From: Paenibacillus endoradicis
GTDB lineage: Bacteria; Bacillota; Bacilli; Paenibacillales; Paenibacillaceae
Length of the DNA stretch: 64,000 nt
Direction: 5' to 3'
Assembly: GCF_024721975.1 (NCBI RefSeq)
Contig: NZ_JANQBB010000001.1
Coordinates: 682,001 to 746,000, forward strand
The first letter of the stretch is position 1. Each line of letters begins with the position of its first letter. Below, in pieces: positions 17,031-26,229 of this stretch. Below the pieces are notes generated by a model that worked only from the letters and a program-made list of their open reading frames with translations, was not told the DNA's origin and did not search any database. The position numbers and the translations under genes are program-made.

Positions 17031-18016
17031 GTACATCTCTTTCCTATCATGAGCAATTAGAGGGAGCTATAGCGTTTATACAGCGCTATGATTCCTTTCT
17101 AGTTGTTGCTCATGAACAACCAGATGGTGATGCGATTAGTTCTTGTTCAGCAATGACTTGGTTGCTTGAACAATATAACAAGCAGGTAATCATTATTAAT
17201 GAGAGCGAATTACCTGGTCGCCTTAGCTATTTGTATCAATACGATAATATTAAGCGGTTCAATAGTGAAGCTACATTGCAATTTGATGCTGTTATTGCGC
17301 TTGACTGTGCTGATTATTCTCGACTTGGGGAAGTAAGAACTTTGTTTACTGCAGAAGTCACTCCGCTTCTCAATATCGATCATCATCCAACTAATAATGA
17401 ATTTGGTACTTTGAACATTATTCGTTCACATGCCGCTGCAACTGTTGAAATTATATATGATCTTATTAAATACGCTAACCTAACTCCGAACTTACCTTGC
17501 GCTATTGCATTGTATACGGGGTTATTGACGGATACTGGCGGTTTTCGATATTCAAATACATCCCCTGAAGTAATGGCGATGGCTTCTGAGTTACTTGCCC
17601 TTGGTGTTTCTGCATATGAACTTGCAGATCATTTACTGGAAAAAATGACTTATGCAAGACTTAAATTACTTCAAACATTGTTAGCTCGTATTTCTTTCAG
17701 TGAAGATCAACGAATTGGCTGGGTGTCTGTTATGCATGATGACTTAGCTACTTGTGGTGCTGTTCCTGAAGATCTTGAAGGCATTGTAAACTATGTTTTG
17801 AATGTTGATAGTGTTGAAGTTGGCATTTTATTCAAAGAAACAGAGTCAGGACTTGTGAAAGCAAGTATTCGTTCAGCTGGTAAAGTGGATGTTGCTTCTG
17901 TGGCACATAGCTTTGGTGGTGGTGGTCATGTTAGAGCTGCCGGGTGTAAAATGAATGCTGATATGAACAGTAGTATTGAAACTTTAGTTGGAGCCATACG
18001 AAAGGCGTTGACATAA
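17027..18016 (+). CDS. nrnA: Bifunctional oligoribonuclease/pAp phosphatase NrnA
   Basis: A DHH-DHHA1 family phosphoesterase that degrades very short RNA oligomers and removes 3'-phosphoadenosine 5'-phosphate. Motif I appears as HEQPDGDAISS near residues 28-38, ALDCADYSRLG holds motif II, DHHPTNNEFG is the DHH motif, and GGGGHVRAAGC is the DHHA1 glycine signature. The 329-residue length is normal. It is coupled to rbfA by a 4-bp overlap and is separated from truB by only 1 bp. Confidence 0.93.
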   Translation: MSTSLSYHEQLEGAIAFIQRYDSFLVVAHEQPDGDAISSCSAMTWLLEQYNKQVIIINESELPGRLSYLYQYDNIKRFNSEATLQFDAVIALDCADYSRLGEVRTLFTAEVTPLLNIDHHPTNNEFGTLNIIRSHAAATVEIIYDLIKYANLTPNLPCAIALYTGLLTDTGGFRYSNTSPEVMAMASELLALGVSAYELADHLLEKMTYARLKLLQTLLARISFSEDQRIGWVSVMHDDLATCGAVPEDLEGIVNYVLNVDSVEVGILFKETESGLVKASIRSAGKVDVASVAHSFGGGGHVRAAGCKMNADMNSSIETLVGAIRKALT

Positions 18017-18017
18017 G

Positions 18018-18926
18018 ATGGACGGCGTACTAGCCATTTGGAAGGCTGAAGGTTGGACATCTCATGATGTAGTGGCGAAAGCTCGCCGCCTACTCGGAAT
18101 GAAACGAATTGGGCATGCAGGTACACTTGATCCTATGGTAACAGGTGTACTTCCGCTTTGTCTTGGCAGAAGCACTCGAGTTGTTGAATATATTCAAGAG
18201 CGTCCGAAAGCTTATGAAGCAACGATACGTTTGGGAGTAGCAACGGATACAGAAGATATTTCAGGAGAAGTTATTGAAACTTCAGAAGTATCTAATATTA
18301 AAGAACAACAAATACGTGAAGTGCTCCATAGTTTTATTGGTGAAATAGATCAAATCCCACCTATGTTTTCTGCTATTAAAATCGACGGCAAACGATTATA
18401 TGAGCTTGCACGCGAAGGGAAAACAGTGGAACGTAAGTCACGTAAAGTGACGATCTATTCTATTGAGCTATTAGAACTTGATCTAGATGGGGAGCATCCA
18501 CAATTTAGCTTCTCCGTACAATGCTCTAAAGGTACATATATTCGTACATTATGTGTTGATATTGGAAAAGCGTTAGGTGTACCTGCTACGATGGCATCAT
18601 TAATTCGAACGATGTCAGGAGGCATAACGAAGTCGCAATGTTTAACACTAGAACAAGTAGAAGAACATATGAATAATGGTACTCTTGAGCAATTACTTGT
18701 TGCGCCAGAACTTGCTATTGATCATCTTCCCGCTACTACGGTGCAAAGCATTAAACGGAGATATGCAATCCAAGGTCAAAAGCTTTATTGGACGGATATA
18801 ACAGGGCATCAGATGTTAGCGGATCATTCTTTGGTTCGTGTCTTTGATGAAGAAGATGTTTTTTTGGGTGTTTTCGAACTTGATAAACAAAATCATCTTG
18901 TGAAACCAATTAAAGTATTTTCTTGA
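18018..18926 (+). CDS. truB: tRNA pseudouridine-55 synthase TruB
   Basis: Isomerises U55 in the T-loop of tRNAs. The catalytic motif GHAGTLDPMVTGVLPL near residues 35-50 contains the essential Asp. IPPMFSAIKIDGKRLYELAR and CSKGTYIRTL are further family blocks. The length of 302 residues is normal. It starts 1 bp after the nrnA stop. ribF follows after about 37 bp, the usual Bacillales order. Confidence 0.95.
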   Translation: MDGVLAIWKAEGWTSHDVVAKARRLLGMKRIGHAGTLDPMVTGVLPLCLGRSTRVVEYIQERPKAYEATIRLGVATDTEDISGEVIETSEVSNIKEQQIREVLHSFIGEIDQIPPMFSAIKIDGKRLYELAREGKTVERKSRKVTIYSIELLELDLDGEHPQFSFSVQCSKGTYIRTLCVDIGKALGVPATMASLIRTMSGGITKSQCLTLEQVEEHMNNGTLEQLLVAPELAIDHLPATTVQSIKRRYAIQGQKLYWTDITGHQMLADHSLVRVFDEEDVFLGVFELDKQNHLVKPIKVFS

Positions 18927-18963
18927 TCAAAAATGTTAATGATGAAATGTAGGTGTGTCAACT

Positions 18964-19911
18964 TTGAAAATCATAACTTTGACTTACCCTATATCACTTA
19001 GTGAGATAGAGTTGAATGATCAATCATTATCAATTGCAATCGGACATTTTGATGGTGTTCATAAAGGGCATCAACAAGTAATTTCCAAAGCAGTTTCAAC
19101 TGCAAAAGCAAATGGACTGGCCTCTGCAGTCATGACATTTGATCCTCACCCAAAAGCGATTTTAGGTCAAGGCGAACAATATGTTCAATGTATTACTCCA
19201 CTATCTACAAAAACTAGCTTATTTGAACAACTTGGTGTTGATTATGTGTTCATCGTCAAATTTGACAGTAATTTCTCCAAAATTACTCCAGATGAATTCG
19301 TGACTAATATTTTAAAAACACTTCATGTTGTCAATGTTGTTGTAGGTTTCGACTTCCGCTTTGGTGTAGGTGGTTCAGGTAATCCTGAAATAATGAGACA
19401 ATTATGCGAACCATCTATTCAAGTAGATGTCATTGAAGCATTTATCATTGATGGGGTAAAAGTAAGTAGTACTGTCATAAGAGAATGTTTAGAAAGTGGA
19501 GATATCGAGAGAGCGAACCATCTATTGGGACGTAACTTTGAAGTAGAGGGAACAGTTGTCCAAGGCGATCAGCGTGGGCGTACGATCGGTTTTCCTACAG
19601 CAAATCTAAGGCTTCATGCTCCGTATATTACAGCTCGCCTAGGTGTATATGCGATTATCGCACATCTTGGTAATAAAAAGTACTATGGAGTTATGAATCA
19701 CGGTATGAAGCCAACTTTCTATGAGAAAGATATTGCTCCAGTAATGGAAGCACATTTATTCGACTTCTCTAAAGATATCTATGGAGAAAAGATGACGATT
19801 GAAGTTGTCCAATTTTTACGTTCTGAACGTAAATTTGATGGGATTGCCGCATTGATTGAACAGTTACGTCTTGATGCAGATCAAGCCTTGAAATTGTTAC
19901 AGCAAACATAA
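18964..19911 (+). CDS. ribF: Bifunctional riboflavin kinase/FAD synthetase RibF
   Basis: Makes FMN and then FAD from riboflavin. The N-terminal nucleotidyltransferase part has IGHFDGVHKGHQQVI near residues 24-38 and TFDPHPKAIL. VVGFDFRFG and SSTVIRECL follow. The C-terminal kinase begins near residue 185 with GDQRGRTIGFPTANL. I chose TTG at 18964 because AGGTG at 18951-18955 is 8 nt away; the GTG at 18955 overlaps that site. The protein is 315 residues. Immediately downstream is the rpsO promoter. Confidence 0.93.
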   Translation: MKIITLTYPISLSEIELNDQSLSIAIGHFDGVHKGHQQVISKAVSTAKANGLASAVMTFDPHPKAILGQGEQYVQCITPLSTKTSLFEQLGVDYVFIVKFDSNFSKITPDEFVTNILKTLHVVNVVVGFDFRFGVGGSGNPEIMRQLCEPSIQVDVIEAFIIDGVKVSSTVIRECLESGDIERANHLLGRNFEVEGTVVQGDQRGRTIGFPTANLRLHAPYITARLGVYAIIAHLGNKKYYGVMNHGMKPTFYEKDIAPVMEAHLFDFSKDIYGEKMTIEVVQFLRSERKFDGIAALIEQLRLDADQALKLLQQT

Positions 19912-19913
19912 TC

Positions 19914-19943
19914 TCGACAAACTTATTTCATCTATGCTATACT
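19914..19943 (+). promoter_or_regulatory. Sigma-A promoter for rpsO (extended -10)
   Basis: TCGACA at 19914-19919, 18 bp, then TATACT at 19938-19943 preceded by TGC, giving an extended -10. It begins within a few bases of the ribF stop. Confidence 0.65.
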
Positions 19944-19949
19944 ATGTAC

Positions 19950-20067
19950 TGTTATTGCACTGTAGGTCTAGCATGTACAAGCAGCAATAACTGAACCTTG
20001 GCATGGTTATCGAGCTCACCGCCGATAACGAGGCTAATGGCGATTATGATAAGGAGGTGAAACCAAG
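19950..20067 (+). promoter_or_regulatory. Structured rpsO leader, possible S15 autoregulatory site
   Basis: The roughly 115-nt leader contains GTTATCG (20006-20012) pairing with CGATAAC (20023-20029), and further self-complementary G/C-rich blocks before AAGGAGGTGA. S15 represses its own mRNA by leader binding in several bacteria, including Geobacillus. Whether this leader does so is inferred only from position. Confidence 0.4.
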
Positions 20068-20337
20068 ATGGCAATTACACAAGAACGTAAAAATGAAATT
20101 ATCGAGACACACAAAACTCACGCAAGTGATACAGGGTCTCCAGAAGTACAAGTAGCTATCCTAACGGAAAACATCGTGACTTTGACAGATCATCTTCGTA
20201 CACACAAGAAAGATCATCATTCACGTCGTGGTTTGTTAAAAATGGTAGGTCAACGTCGTAAATTACTTGCTTACCTTAAAAACAAAGATGTTAGACGTTA
20301 TAGCGCATTGATTGAAAAATTAGGCTTACGCCGTTAA
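20068..20337 (+). CDS. rpsO: 30S ribosomal protein S15
   Basis: A primary 16S rRNA-binding protein of the small-subunit platform, 89 residues. The sequence from [33 protein letters not shown] (read in blocks) through [20 protein letters not shown] to the terminal EKLGLRR is a near-consensus S15. The ATG follows AAGGAGGTGA by about 8 nt. It has its own promoter in front, and a long hairpin separates it from pnp. Confidence 0.98.
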   Translation: MAITQERKNEIIETHKTHASDTGSPEVQVAILTENIVTLTDHLRTHKKDHHSRRGLLKMVGQRRKLLAYLKNKDVRRYSALIEKLGLRR

Positions 20338-20350
20338 GATCAGTGTAATG

Positions 20351-20416
20351 AAAAGCAACCTGACAGTCCTTTAGCGGGTCCTTTAATGGATCATGGAGGC
20401 TAAGGGTTGCTTTTTG
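20351..20416 (+). terminator. Long hairpin between rpsO and pnp
   Basis: AAAAGCAACC pairs with GGTTGCTTTT across about 44 nt that also contain inner pairing (CCTTTAGC with GGCTAAGG, TCC with GGA). The T-run TTTTTG follows. It may terminate rpsO transcripts, or be an mRNA processing site controlling pnp. Confidence 0.7.
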
Positions 20417-20437
20417 TAATAGAAAAGGAGGGTTTGA

Positions 20438-22540
20438 ATGCAACATCGTGTTGAAACGACGCTAGGTGGAAGAACACTTGTGTTAGAAACAGGTCGTTTG
20501 GCGAAGCAAGCTAATGCTGCCGTAATGGTAACTTACGGAGAAACTTCAGTACTATGTACTGTAACAGCTTCAACTGGACCAAAGGATTTGGATTTCTTCC
20601 CACTAACGGTAAACTATGAAGAACGTATGTACGCTGTAGGTAAAATCCCTGGAGGATTTATTAAACGTGAAGGTAGACCGAGCGAGAAAGCAATTCTATC
20701 TAGCCGTCTAACTGACCGTCCAATTCGTCCATTATTCCCAGAAGGTTTCCGTAATGATGTTCAAGTTGCTAACATCGTTATGTCAGTAGACCAAGATAAT
20801 GCACCAGAAATCGCTGCTATGATAGGTACTTCAGCAGCATTAACAATTTCAGATGTACCATTTGATGGTCCAATTGGTGGAGTTATCGTAGGTAGAATCA
20901 ATGGTGAATTCATTATTAACCCTACAATCGATCAAACAGAAGTATCTGATATCTATCTTGTAGTATCTGGTACAAAAGATGCTATTATGATGGTAGAAGC
21001 TGAAGCTAACGAAGTTTCTGAGCAAGTTGTACTTGAAGCGATTATGTTTGGTCATGATGCTATCAAGGAACTTATCAAAGCAATCGAAGAGCTTCGTGTG
21101 CTTGCAGGTAAAGAAAAAATGAAGGTTACTCTTCATGCTGTTGATGAAAAAGCTAATGAAGCAGTTCGCGCATACGCAAGTGCTCGTCTTGTTGAAGCAG
21201 TGAAAATTGCTGAAAAGCATGCTCGTCAAGAAGCAATCGATGTAGCTAATAGTGAAACTGTTGCTCATTTCGAAGAAGTATACGCTGAAACTCCTGAGTT
21301 AATTGCTGACGTGAAAGAAATTCTTTACGATATCGTGAAGGAAGAAGTTCGTCGTTTAATTACTCATGATAAAGTTCGTCCAGATGGCCGTGCTTTAGGC
21401 GAAATTCGTCCAATTGAGTGTGACGTTGCAATATTACCTCGTACTCACGGTACAGGACTATTTACTCGTGGACAAACTCAAGCGTTAAGTATTTGTACAC
21501 TAGGTGCTATGGGTGACATTCAAATCTTAGATGGTATCTCATCTGAAACAACAAAACGTTTCATGCATCATTATAACTTCCCTCCATTCAGTGTTGGTGA
21601 AGCTAGACCCCTTCGTCCTCCAGGACGTCGCGAAATTGGTCACGGTGCATTAGGTGAGAGAGCATTATCTAAAGTTATCCCTTCTGAAGCTGATTTCCCT
21701 TACACAATTCGTCTTGTATCAGAAGTTCTTGAATCTAATGGTTCAACTTCACAAGCAAGTATTTGTGCTAGTACGTTAGCAATGATGGATGCTGGTGTTC
21801 CGATTAAAGCTCCAGTTGCAGGTATTGCGATGGGTCTTATCAAAGACGGAGATCACTTCTCAGTTCTTTCTGATATTCAAGGTATGGAAGATCATCTTGG
21901 AGATATGGACTTTAAAGTTGCTGGTACTGCTGAGGGAATTACGGCTATCCAAATGGATATCAAAATTTCTGGTATCGATCGTGATATCTTAACTCAAGCA
22001 CTTGATCAAGCAAAAGAAGGTCGTTTACATATTTTAGGTAAAATGATGGAAGTTATGACTACATCTCGTCCTAAATTATCTAAATATGCACCGAAAATTG
22101 TTAGCATGAAAATCAACCCTGATAAAATTCGTGATGTTATTGGTGCTGGTGGTAAAATCATCAACAAAATCATTGAAGATACTGGCGTGAAAATCGATAT
22201 TGAGCAAGATGGAACAGTATTCATCGCTTCATCTGATGAAGAAATGATCCAAAAAGCTAGAGAGATTATCGAAGGTATTGTTAAAGTCGTGGTTGTTGGT
22301 GAAATTTACTTAGGTACAGTAAAACGTATCGAGAAATTTGGTTGCTTCGTAGAAATTCTTCCTGGTAAAGATGGATTAGTTCATATTTCACAACTGTCAT
22401 CTGATCGTGTAGCTAAATGCGAAGATGTTGTTGCTATCGGTGATCAAATCACTGTTAAAGTAACAGAAATCGATCAACAAGGTCGCATTAACCTATCTCG
22501 TAAAGCGGTACTCGTTGCTGAAGAAGCTCCAAAAGCTTAA
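20438..22540 (+). CDS. pnp: Polyribonucleotide nucleotidyltransferase (PNPase)
   Basis: A phosphorolytic 3'-5' exoribonuclease of mRNA decay that works with RNase J and RNase Y, both also in this window. The 700-residue order is: RNase PH-like domain 1 ([20 protein letters not shown]), helical domain, RNase PH-like domain 2 ([33 protein letters not shown]; catalytic region [13 protein letters not shown]), KH domain ([20 protein letters not shown]) and S1 domain ([20 protein letters not shown]). The ATG follows AAGGAGG by about 7 nt. Confidence 0.98.
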   Translation: MQHRVETTLGGRTLVLETGRLAKQANAAVMVTYGETSVLCTVTASTGPKDLDFFPLTVNYEERMYAVGKIPGGFIKREGRPSEKAILSSRLTDRPIRPLFPEGFRNDVQVANIVMSVDQDNAPEIAAMIGTSAALTISDVPFDGPIGGVIVGRINGEFIINPTIDQTEVSDIYLVVSGTKDAIMMVEAEANEVSEQVVLEAIMFGHDAIKELIKAIEELRVLAGKEKMKVTLHAVDEKANEAVRAYASARLVEAVKIAEKHARQEAIDVANSETVAHFEEVYAETPELIADVKEILYDIVKEEVRRLITHDKVRPDGRALGEIRPIECDVAILPRTHGTGLFTRGQTQALSICTLGAMGDIQILDGISSETTKRFMHHYNFPPFSVGEARPLRPPGRREIGHGALGERALSKVIPSEADFPYTIRLVSEVLESNGSTSQASICASTLAMMDAGVPIKAPVAGIAMGLIKDGDHFSVLSDIQGMEDHLGDMDFKVAGTAEGITAIQMDIKISGIDRDILTQALDQAKEGRLHILGKMMEVMTTSRPKLSKYAPKIVSMKINPDKIRDVIGAGGKIINKIIEDTGVKIDIEQDGTVFIASSDEEMIQKAREIIEGIVKVVVVGEIYLGTVKRIEKFGCFVEILPGKDGLVHISQLSSDRVAKCEDVVAIGDQITVKVTEIDQQGRINLSRKAVLVAEEAPKA

Positions 22541-22570
22541 TGAATGATAATTGAATATCAATGCGATGAA

Positions 22571-22599
22571 GAGTCAGATTAGATCTGTCTCTTTTTTTG
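22571..22599 (+). terminator. Terminator after pnp
   Basis: GAGTCAGAT and ATCTGTCTC pair with one mismatch around a 3-nt loop, followed by TTTTTTT. Confidence 0.75.
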
Positions 22600-22692
22600 T
22601 GTTATGTACATATTTATAACATCTCACTCATAACATGTACTACAGATACGCTTGTACAGGTATATGCAGTAAACGGTGCAGGAGTGAGAAAA

Positions 22693-23703
22693 GTGAAAAT
22701 TCATTGGTGGAAAAGAGCCTCTTTTATCGTCGCAAGTACGTTAGCACTTGTCGTATTTATAAAAATGAATGGAACGATGTCTAGCTTCATTAATCATGTT
22801 CAAGAACAAGATGCGGTTTATACATTCATGCAAGTAAATCGTTCAGAGGCAGAAAAGAAAGAACTCTATGCTCAGATCGAGGCAGAAGCAGGCAATCATA
22901 AGGTAGAACCGATCAATGCAAGAATTGATAGAGTATTTCATGCTATCCCTGGATATAATGGGGTTGAAGTAGATATTGAAAAAACATATGAGTATAATTT
23001 ACAAATGGTACGTGGAGAAAAGTTAAGATTCATTTACAAAAATACGGAACCAAGTATTAAACTTGAAGATTTAGGAAATCATCAGATATACAAAGGGAAT
23101 CCGAATAAGAAAATGATTGGATTTATGATCAATGTCGCATGGGGTAATGAATATTTAGATTCTATATTAAATTCATTAGAACAAGAGCAAATACATGCAA
23201 CATTTTTTCTAGATGGAACATGGCTTCGCGACAACAAAGACCTTGCTATCAAGATTCAAAATGCAGGTCACGAGTTATCTAATCATGCGTATTCTCACCC
23301 AAATATGGCGAATCTTTCTCGATATGAGCAAGAGAAACAGATTACACGAACCGAACAATTATTGAAAGAATTGAATGTTAATAACAAATGGTTCGCTCCT
23401 CCATCAGGGTCTTTTAATCAAACAACGATACAAGTTGCGAGAGATCAAGGTTTATTAACAGTACTGTGGACGATTGACACTATTGATTGGAAGAAACCAC
23501 CAGCTTCATTGGTTGTATCTCGTGTTACAACCAAATTAGAGCCTGGTGCATTAATATTAATGCATCCTACGATCTCAACTGCTAGTGCATTGCCTGAAAT
23601 GATAAAGAAAATAAAGGCTCAAGGTTACACTATTGGTACAGTGAGTGATACGTTATCATCTGAACGACTGCAGGATACAGTTGAGGGAGTAGATATATTC
23701 TGA
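22693..23703 (+). CDS. ylxY: YlxY/PdaB-like polysaccharide deacetylase homologue
   Basis: A membrane-anchored NodB-fold protein found after pnp in Bacillales. Residues about 7-25 (SFIVASTLALVVFIKM) form a signal anchor, followed by an extracellular region and a NodB domain from about residue 150. The second metal motif is present (SNHAYSHPNM, HxxxxH). However, the usual catalytic TFDDG block is replaced by MINVAWGNE, so deacetylase activity is doubtful, as in B. subtilis YlxY from memory of the family. GTG at 22693 has AGGAG 8 nt upstream; the in-frame ATG at 22597 lies in the pnp terminator and is rejected. The protein is 336 residues. Confidence 0.85.
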   Translation: MKIHWWKRASFIVASTLALVVFIKMNGTMSSFINHVQEQDAVYTFMQVNRSEAEKKELYAQIEAEAGNHKVEPINARIDRVFHAIPGYNGVEVDIEKTYEYNLQMVRGEKLRFIYKNTEPSIKLEDLGNHQIYKGNPNKKMIGFMINVAWGNEYLDSILNSLEQEQIHATFFLDGTWLRDNKDLAIKIQNAGHELSNHAYSHPNMANLSRYEQEKQITRTEQLLKELNVNNKWFAPPSGSFNQTTIQVARDQGLLTVLWTIDTIDWKKPPASLVVSRVTTKLEPGALILMHPTISTASALPEMIKKIKAQGYTIGTVSDTLSSERLQDTVEGVDIF

Positions 23704-23732
23704 TATAGTTGAATCATTGAATATTTTTGTAT

Positions 23733-23862
23733 ATGCTTACGAAGTAACTTTTCGTTACTTAAGAAGTCAAACAAGAAGAAACGAAAAGTTTAGATTATGC
23801 TTACGAAGTAACTTTTCGTTACTTAAGAAGTCAAACAAGAAGAAACGAAAAGTTTTAGGAGG
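23733..23862 (+). promoter_or_regulatory. Tandem micro-ORF/hairpin/SD leader element before mpp
   Basis: Two practically identical 64-bp units. Each starts ATG CTT ACG AAG TAA (23733-23747 and 23797-23811). The stop overlaps a 5' arm AACTTTTCGTT that pairs perfectly with AACGAAAAGTT (23780-23790 and 23844-23854). The last arm runs into TTAGGAGG, the mpp ribosome-binding site at 23857-23862. Related elements precede tepA, recX and the M19 dipeptidase. Confidence 0.75.
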
Positions 23863-23869
23863 TTGCTTG

Positions 23870-25138
23870 GTGGAAAAGTACAAGCTTAGCAATGGCATGC
23901 GTGTCGTTGTCGAAAAAATTCCTACAGTTAGATCCGTCTCAATTGGTATATGGGTAAAAAATGGCTCGCGTAATGAGACAGAACTTAATAATGGGATTTC
24001 ACATTTTATCGAACATATGATGTTCAAAGGTACAGAGCAAAGAAGTGCGCGTGATATCGCTGATTTATTTGATGGTATTGGCGGTAACGTTAATGCGTTC
24101 ACTTCACGAGAGTATACTTGCTATTTTGCAAAAGTATTAGATCAACATCTACCTTTAGCTGTAGATGCACTTTCAGATATGTTCTTTAATTCACAAATGG
24201 ATGAAGAAGAGCTTGCGAAAGAACGCAATGTAATATTAGAAGAAATATCGATGTATGAAGATACACCAGATGATCGTGTCCATGATGAAGCGGCTAAAGC
24301 TGCCTATGGTAATGATCCGTTAGCTTATTCGATACTTGGTACTGAAAAAACTTTAGCAAGTATGAATTCAAAAACATTGCTAGACTTTATGAAGGATCGT
24401 TATACGATTGACAATATCGTCCTTAGTGTAGCGGGTAACGTAGAAGATAAATCTCTGTTAGATCTATTGGAAACTTACTTTGGTCATTACCAAAATAATG
24501 AACCGATCACTGATAGCATCGTAGTACCTACATTCGTGGGAGACTACTCTTTCTTCCAAAAGAAAACAGAACAGAATCATATTTGTATGTCATTCCCTGG
24601 TTGTGCATTAGGTGATCCTTTGCAAAATGCAATGATCCTACTTAACAATGCATTAGGCGGTGGAATGAGTTCGAGATTGTTCCAAGTTATTCGTGAGGAA
24701 AGAGGATTAGCGTACTCTGTCTATTCTTATCATAGCTCTGCTGCTGATTCTGGTCTATTCACAATCTATGCAGGAACTGCACCGAAGCAAACTAAAGATG
24801 TTCTTGATCTAACGATGGAACTTATGTATGAGGTTGGTCAAAAAGGATTAACTGATGCAGAAGTTGCTAGAGGTAAAGAACAATTAAAGGGTTCATTAAT
24901 TTTGAATCTTGAGAGTACTAGTAGTCGAATGAACCGCAACGGAAAACATGAGCTGATGCTAGGTAAGCATAATTCTGTAGATACATTATTAACTCGCATT
25001 GATAATATTACAATGGATGAGATTAAAGAAGTAACTAAGATGATGTTGTCCACTCCATTTGCAGTATCAATGGTCGGTACTAATGATAAAGCAATTGATA
25101 AACTTAGGAGGGATCAGCTTGTTTCAAGTATTATTTAA
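23870..25138 (+). CDS. mpp: M16-family zinc peptidase (processing-peptidase-like)
   Basis: A 422-residue homologue of mitochondrial processing peptidase beta and B. subtilis MlpA (YmxG). The inverted zinc motif HFIEH (HxxEH) near residue 50, in [13 protein letters not shown], and the downstream glutamate region ([16 protein letters not shown]) are intact, so it should be an active metallopeptidase. The C-terminal half carries [23 protein letters not shown] (read in two parts around REERG). The GTG start is 7 nt after AGGAGG. The in-frame extension to 23717 only translates the leader repeats. It overlaps dut by 20 bp. Confidence 0.92.
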   Translation: MEKYKLSNGMRVVVEKIPTVRSVSIGIWVKNGSRNETELNNGISHFIEHMMFKGTEQRSARDIADLFDGIGGNVNAFTSREYTCYFAKVLDQHLPLAVDALSDMFFNSQMDEEELAKERNVILEEISMYEDTPDDRVHDEAAKAAYGNDPLAYSILGTEKTLASMNSKTLLDFMKDRYTIDNIVLSVAGNVEDKSLLDLLETYFGHYQNNEPITDSIVVPTFVGDYSFFQKKTEQNHICMSFPGCALGDPLQNAMILLNNALGGGMSSRLFQVIREERGLAYSVYSYHSSAADSGLFTIYAGTAPKQTKDVLDLTMELMYEVGQKGLTDAEVARGKEQLKGSLILNLESTSSRMNRNGKHELMLGKHNSVDTLLTRIDNITMDEIKEVTKMMLSTPFAVSMVGTNDKAIDKLRRDQLVSSII

Positions 25139-25562
25139 GCGTCTAGAAGGTAATGAAGATTTGGCTATTCCAAAACGTATGACAGAAGGCTCTGCAGGCT
25201 TTGATCTTCAAGCTTCAGTGGCAGAACCAGTTGTGCTTGCTCCAGGAGAGCGTAAGCTTATTCCAACTGGCTTTGCGATGGCTATGCCGATTGAATTAGA
25301 AGCACAAATTCGTCCACGTAGTGGATTAGCTTATAAACATGGTATAACATGCTTGAATTCACCTGGTACAATCGATGCTGATTACCGCGGTGAGGTAAAA
25401 GTATTATTGATCAACCATGGACAAGCACCATTCACTATTGAACGTGGTGAGCGCATCGCTCAGATGTTATTCCAAATTGTCCCTAACGTAACGATCATTG
25501 AAGCAGATGAGCTTCCTGATACATTGCGCGGTGCGGGCGGTTTCGGACATACTGGCGTCTAA
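25119..25562 (+). CDS. dut: Deoxyuridine 5'-triphosphate nucleotidohydrolase (dUTPase)
   Basis: A trimeric all-beta dUTPase that removes dUTP and supplies dUMP. All five family motifs are visible in 148 residues: [39 protein letters not shown] and the C-terminal GAGGFGHTG. The start is TTG at 25119 with TAGGAGGG about 7 nt upstream, lying inside the end of mpp. The longer frame from 25059 has no family resemblance before this point. Confidence 0.94.
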   Translation: MFQVLFKRLEGNEDLAIPKRMTEGSAGFDLQASVAEPVVLAPGERKLIPTGFAMAMPIELEAQIRPRSGLAYKHGITCLNSPGTIDADYRGEVKVLLINHGQAPFTIERGERIAQMLFQIVPNVTIIEADELPDTLRGAGGFGHTGV

Positions 25563-25585
25563 ATCAATAATCGGACTTATTTTCT

Positions 25586-25640
25586 AAAGCATCTTAAGCG
25601 TCTCTTTGCTACTTAGCCAGTAGCGAGGAGATGCTTTTTT
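25586..25640 (+). terminator. Terminator after dut
   Basis: AAAGCATCT pairs with AGATGCTTT, with an inner GCTACT/AGTAGC stem, then a run of six T. Confidence 0.8.
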
Positions 25641-25643
25641 ATG

Positions 25644-25935
25644 CTAGCTTATGAACGTGGATGCTTAGTTGTGGCTTCGCTATGAGAATAGCGTATGCTC
25701 GCTACAAAAAATTACTGTTCCAATCGCTTTTTATAGACCCATTTCTTTGATTGAGCCAAGGTGGAAATAGGTTTATAAGGGCGACAATATTCACTTTTTC
25801 ACTAGTAATTATTTTCTCCGCTGTGTAGCGTGACGTTCGCCCTGTAAGCTGATTTTCTACAAAGAGATATATTCACAGTAAATCGGCGCGCGAAAGCGAT
25901 CGGAACCTACATGGTAGCGCAGCCACAAGCTAGCT
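25644..25935. repeat. Roughly 290-bp nested inverted-repeat element
   Basis: TTGTGGCTTCGCTA (25669-25682) pairs with TAGCGCAGCCACAA (25915-25928) at 13 of 14 positions. GTTCCAATCGCTTT (25717-25730) pairs with AAAGCGATCGGAAC (25893-25906) at 13 of 14. CTAGCTT near 25644 pairs with AAGCTAG near 25927. Further inner stems (GACCCATTTC with GGAAATAGG; GGGCGA with TCGCCC) make a nested structure. No ORF is seen. It could be a MITE or a structured RNA, and it is unlike family P. Confidence 0.7.
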
Positions 25936-25944
25936 CAAGGCACG

Positions 25945-26229
25945 CTACCCGAATAGAATAGGAATCATCAAAGTGAAAAGAATACTTCCCAACAAAAAAG
26001 AGATCATTAAAATACGATAACTACGTTTCTTTGTAAATATAATAGTTAGAATTAGTAGGAGGAAAGGAATGCCCCACAAGAAATAATGCACAAATTCCAT
26101 TCCGAAATTGGAGCTAAATAATGTTTGAAGATATGATAGTGAGTTTATATAAAAAATCGTTCCGATGAAGATCCAAATCAAGGAACATACAAGACCGATT
26201 GCTACGTATGAATAATTTACTCTAGTCAT
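25945..26229 (-). CDS. Small three-helix membrane protein, unknown function
   Basis: I do not recognise the family. The 94-residue protein has three hydrophobic segments: about residues 8-30 (YVAIGLVCSLIWIFIGTIFY), 47-64 (FLWGIPFLLLILTII) and 72-92 (ILMISFLLGSILFTLMIPIL), with basic KKRSYR between the last two. That pattern suggests an integral membrane protein. The ATG has GGGGGTGA 5 nt upstream, a strong ribosome-binding site supporting a real gene. It is the only minus-strand gene in this part and is convergent with dut. Its stop lies right beside the nested inverted repeat. Confidence 0.65.
   Translation of the reverse strand: MTRVNYSYVAIGLVCSLIWIFIGTIFYINSLSYLQTLFSSNFGMEFVHYFLWGIPFLLLILTIIFTKKRSYRILMISFLLGSILFTLMIPILFG

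Noticed and set aside
23717..23869. N-terminal extension of the mpp protein
   Set aside because: The extra residues are a translation of the tandem leader units; a strong AGGAGG lies 7 nt before the GTG at 23870.
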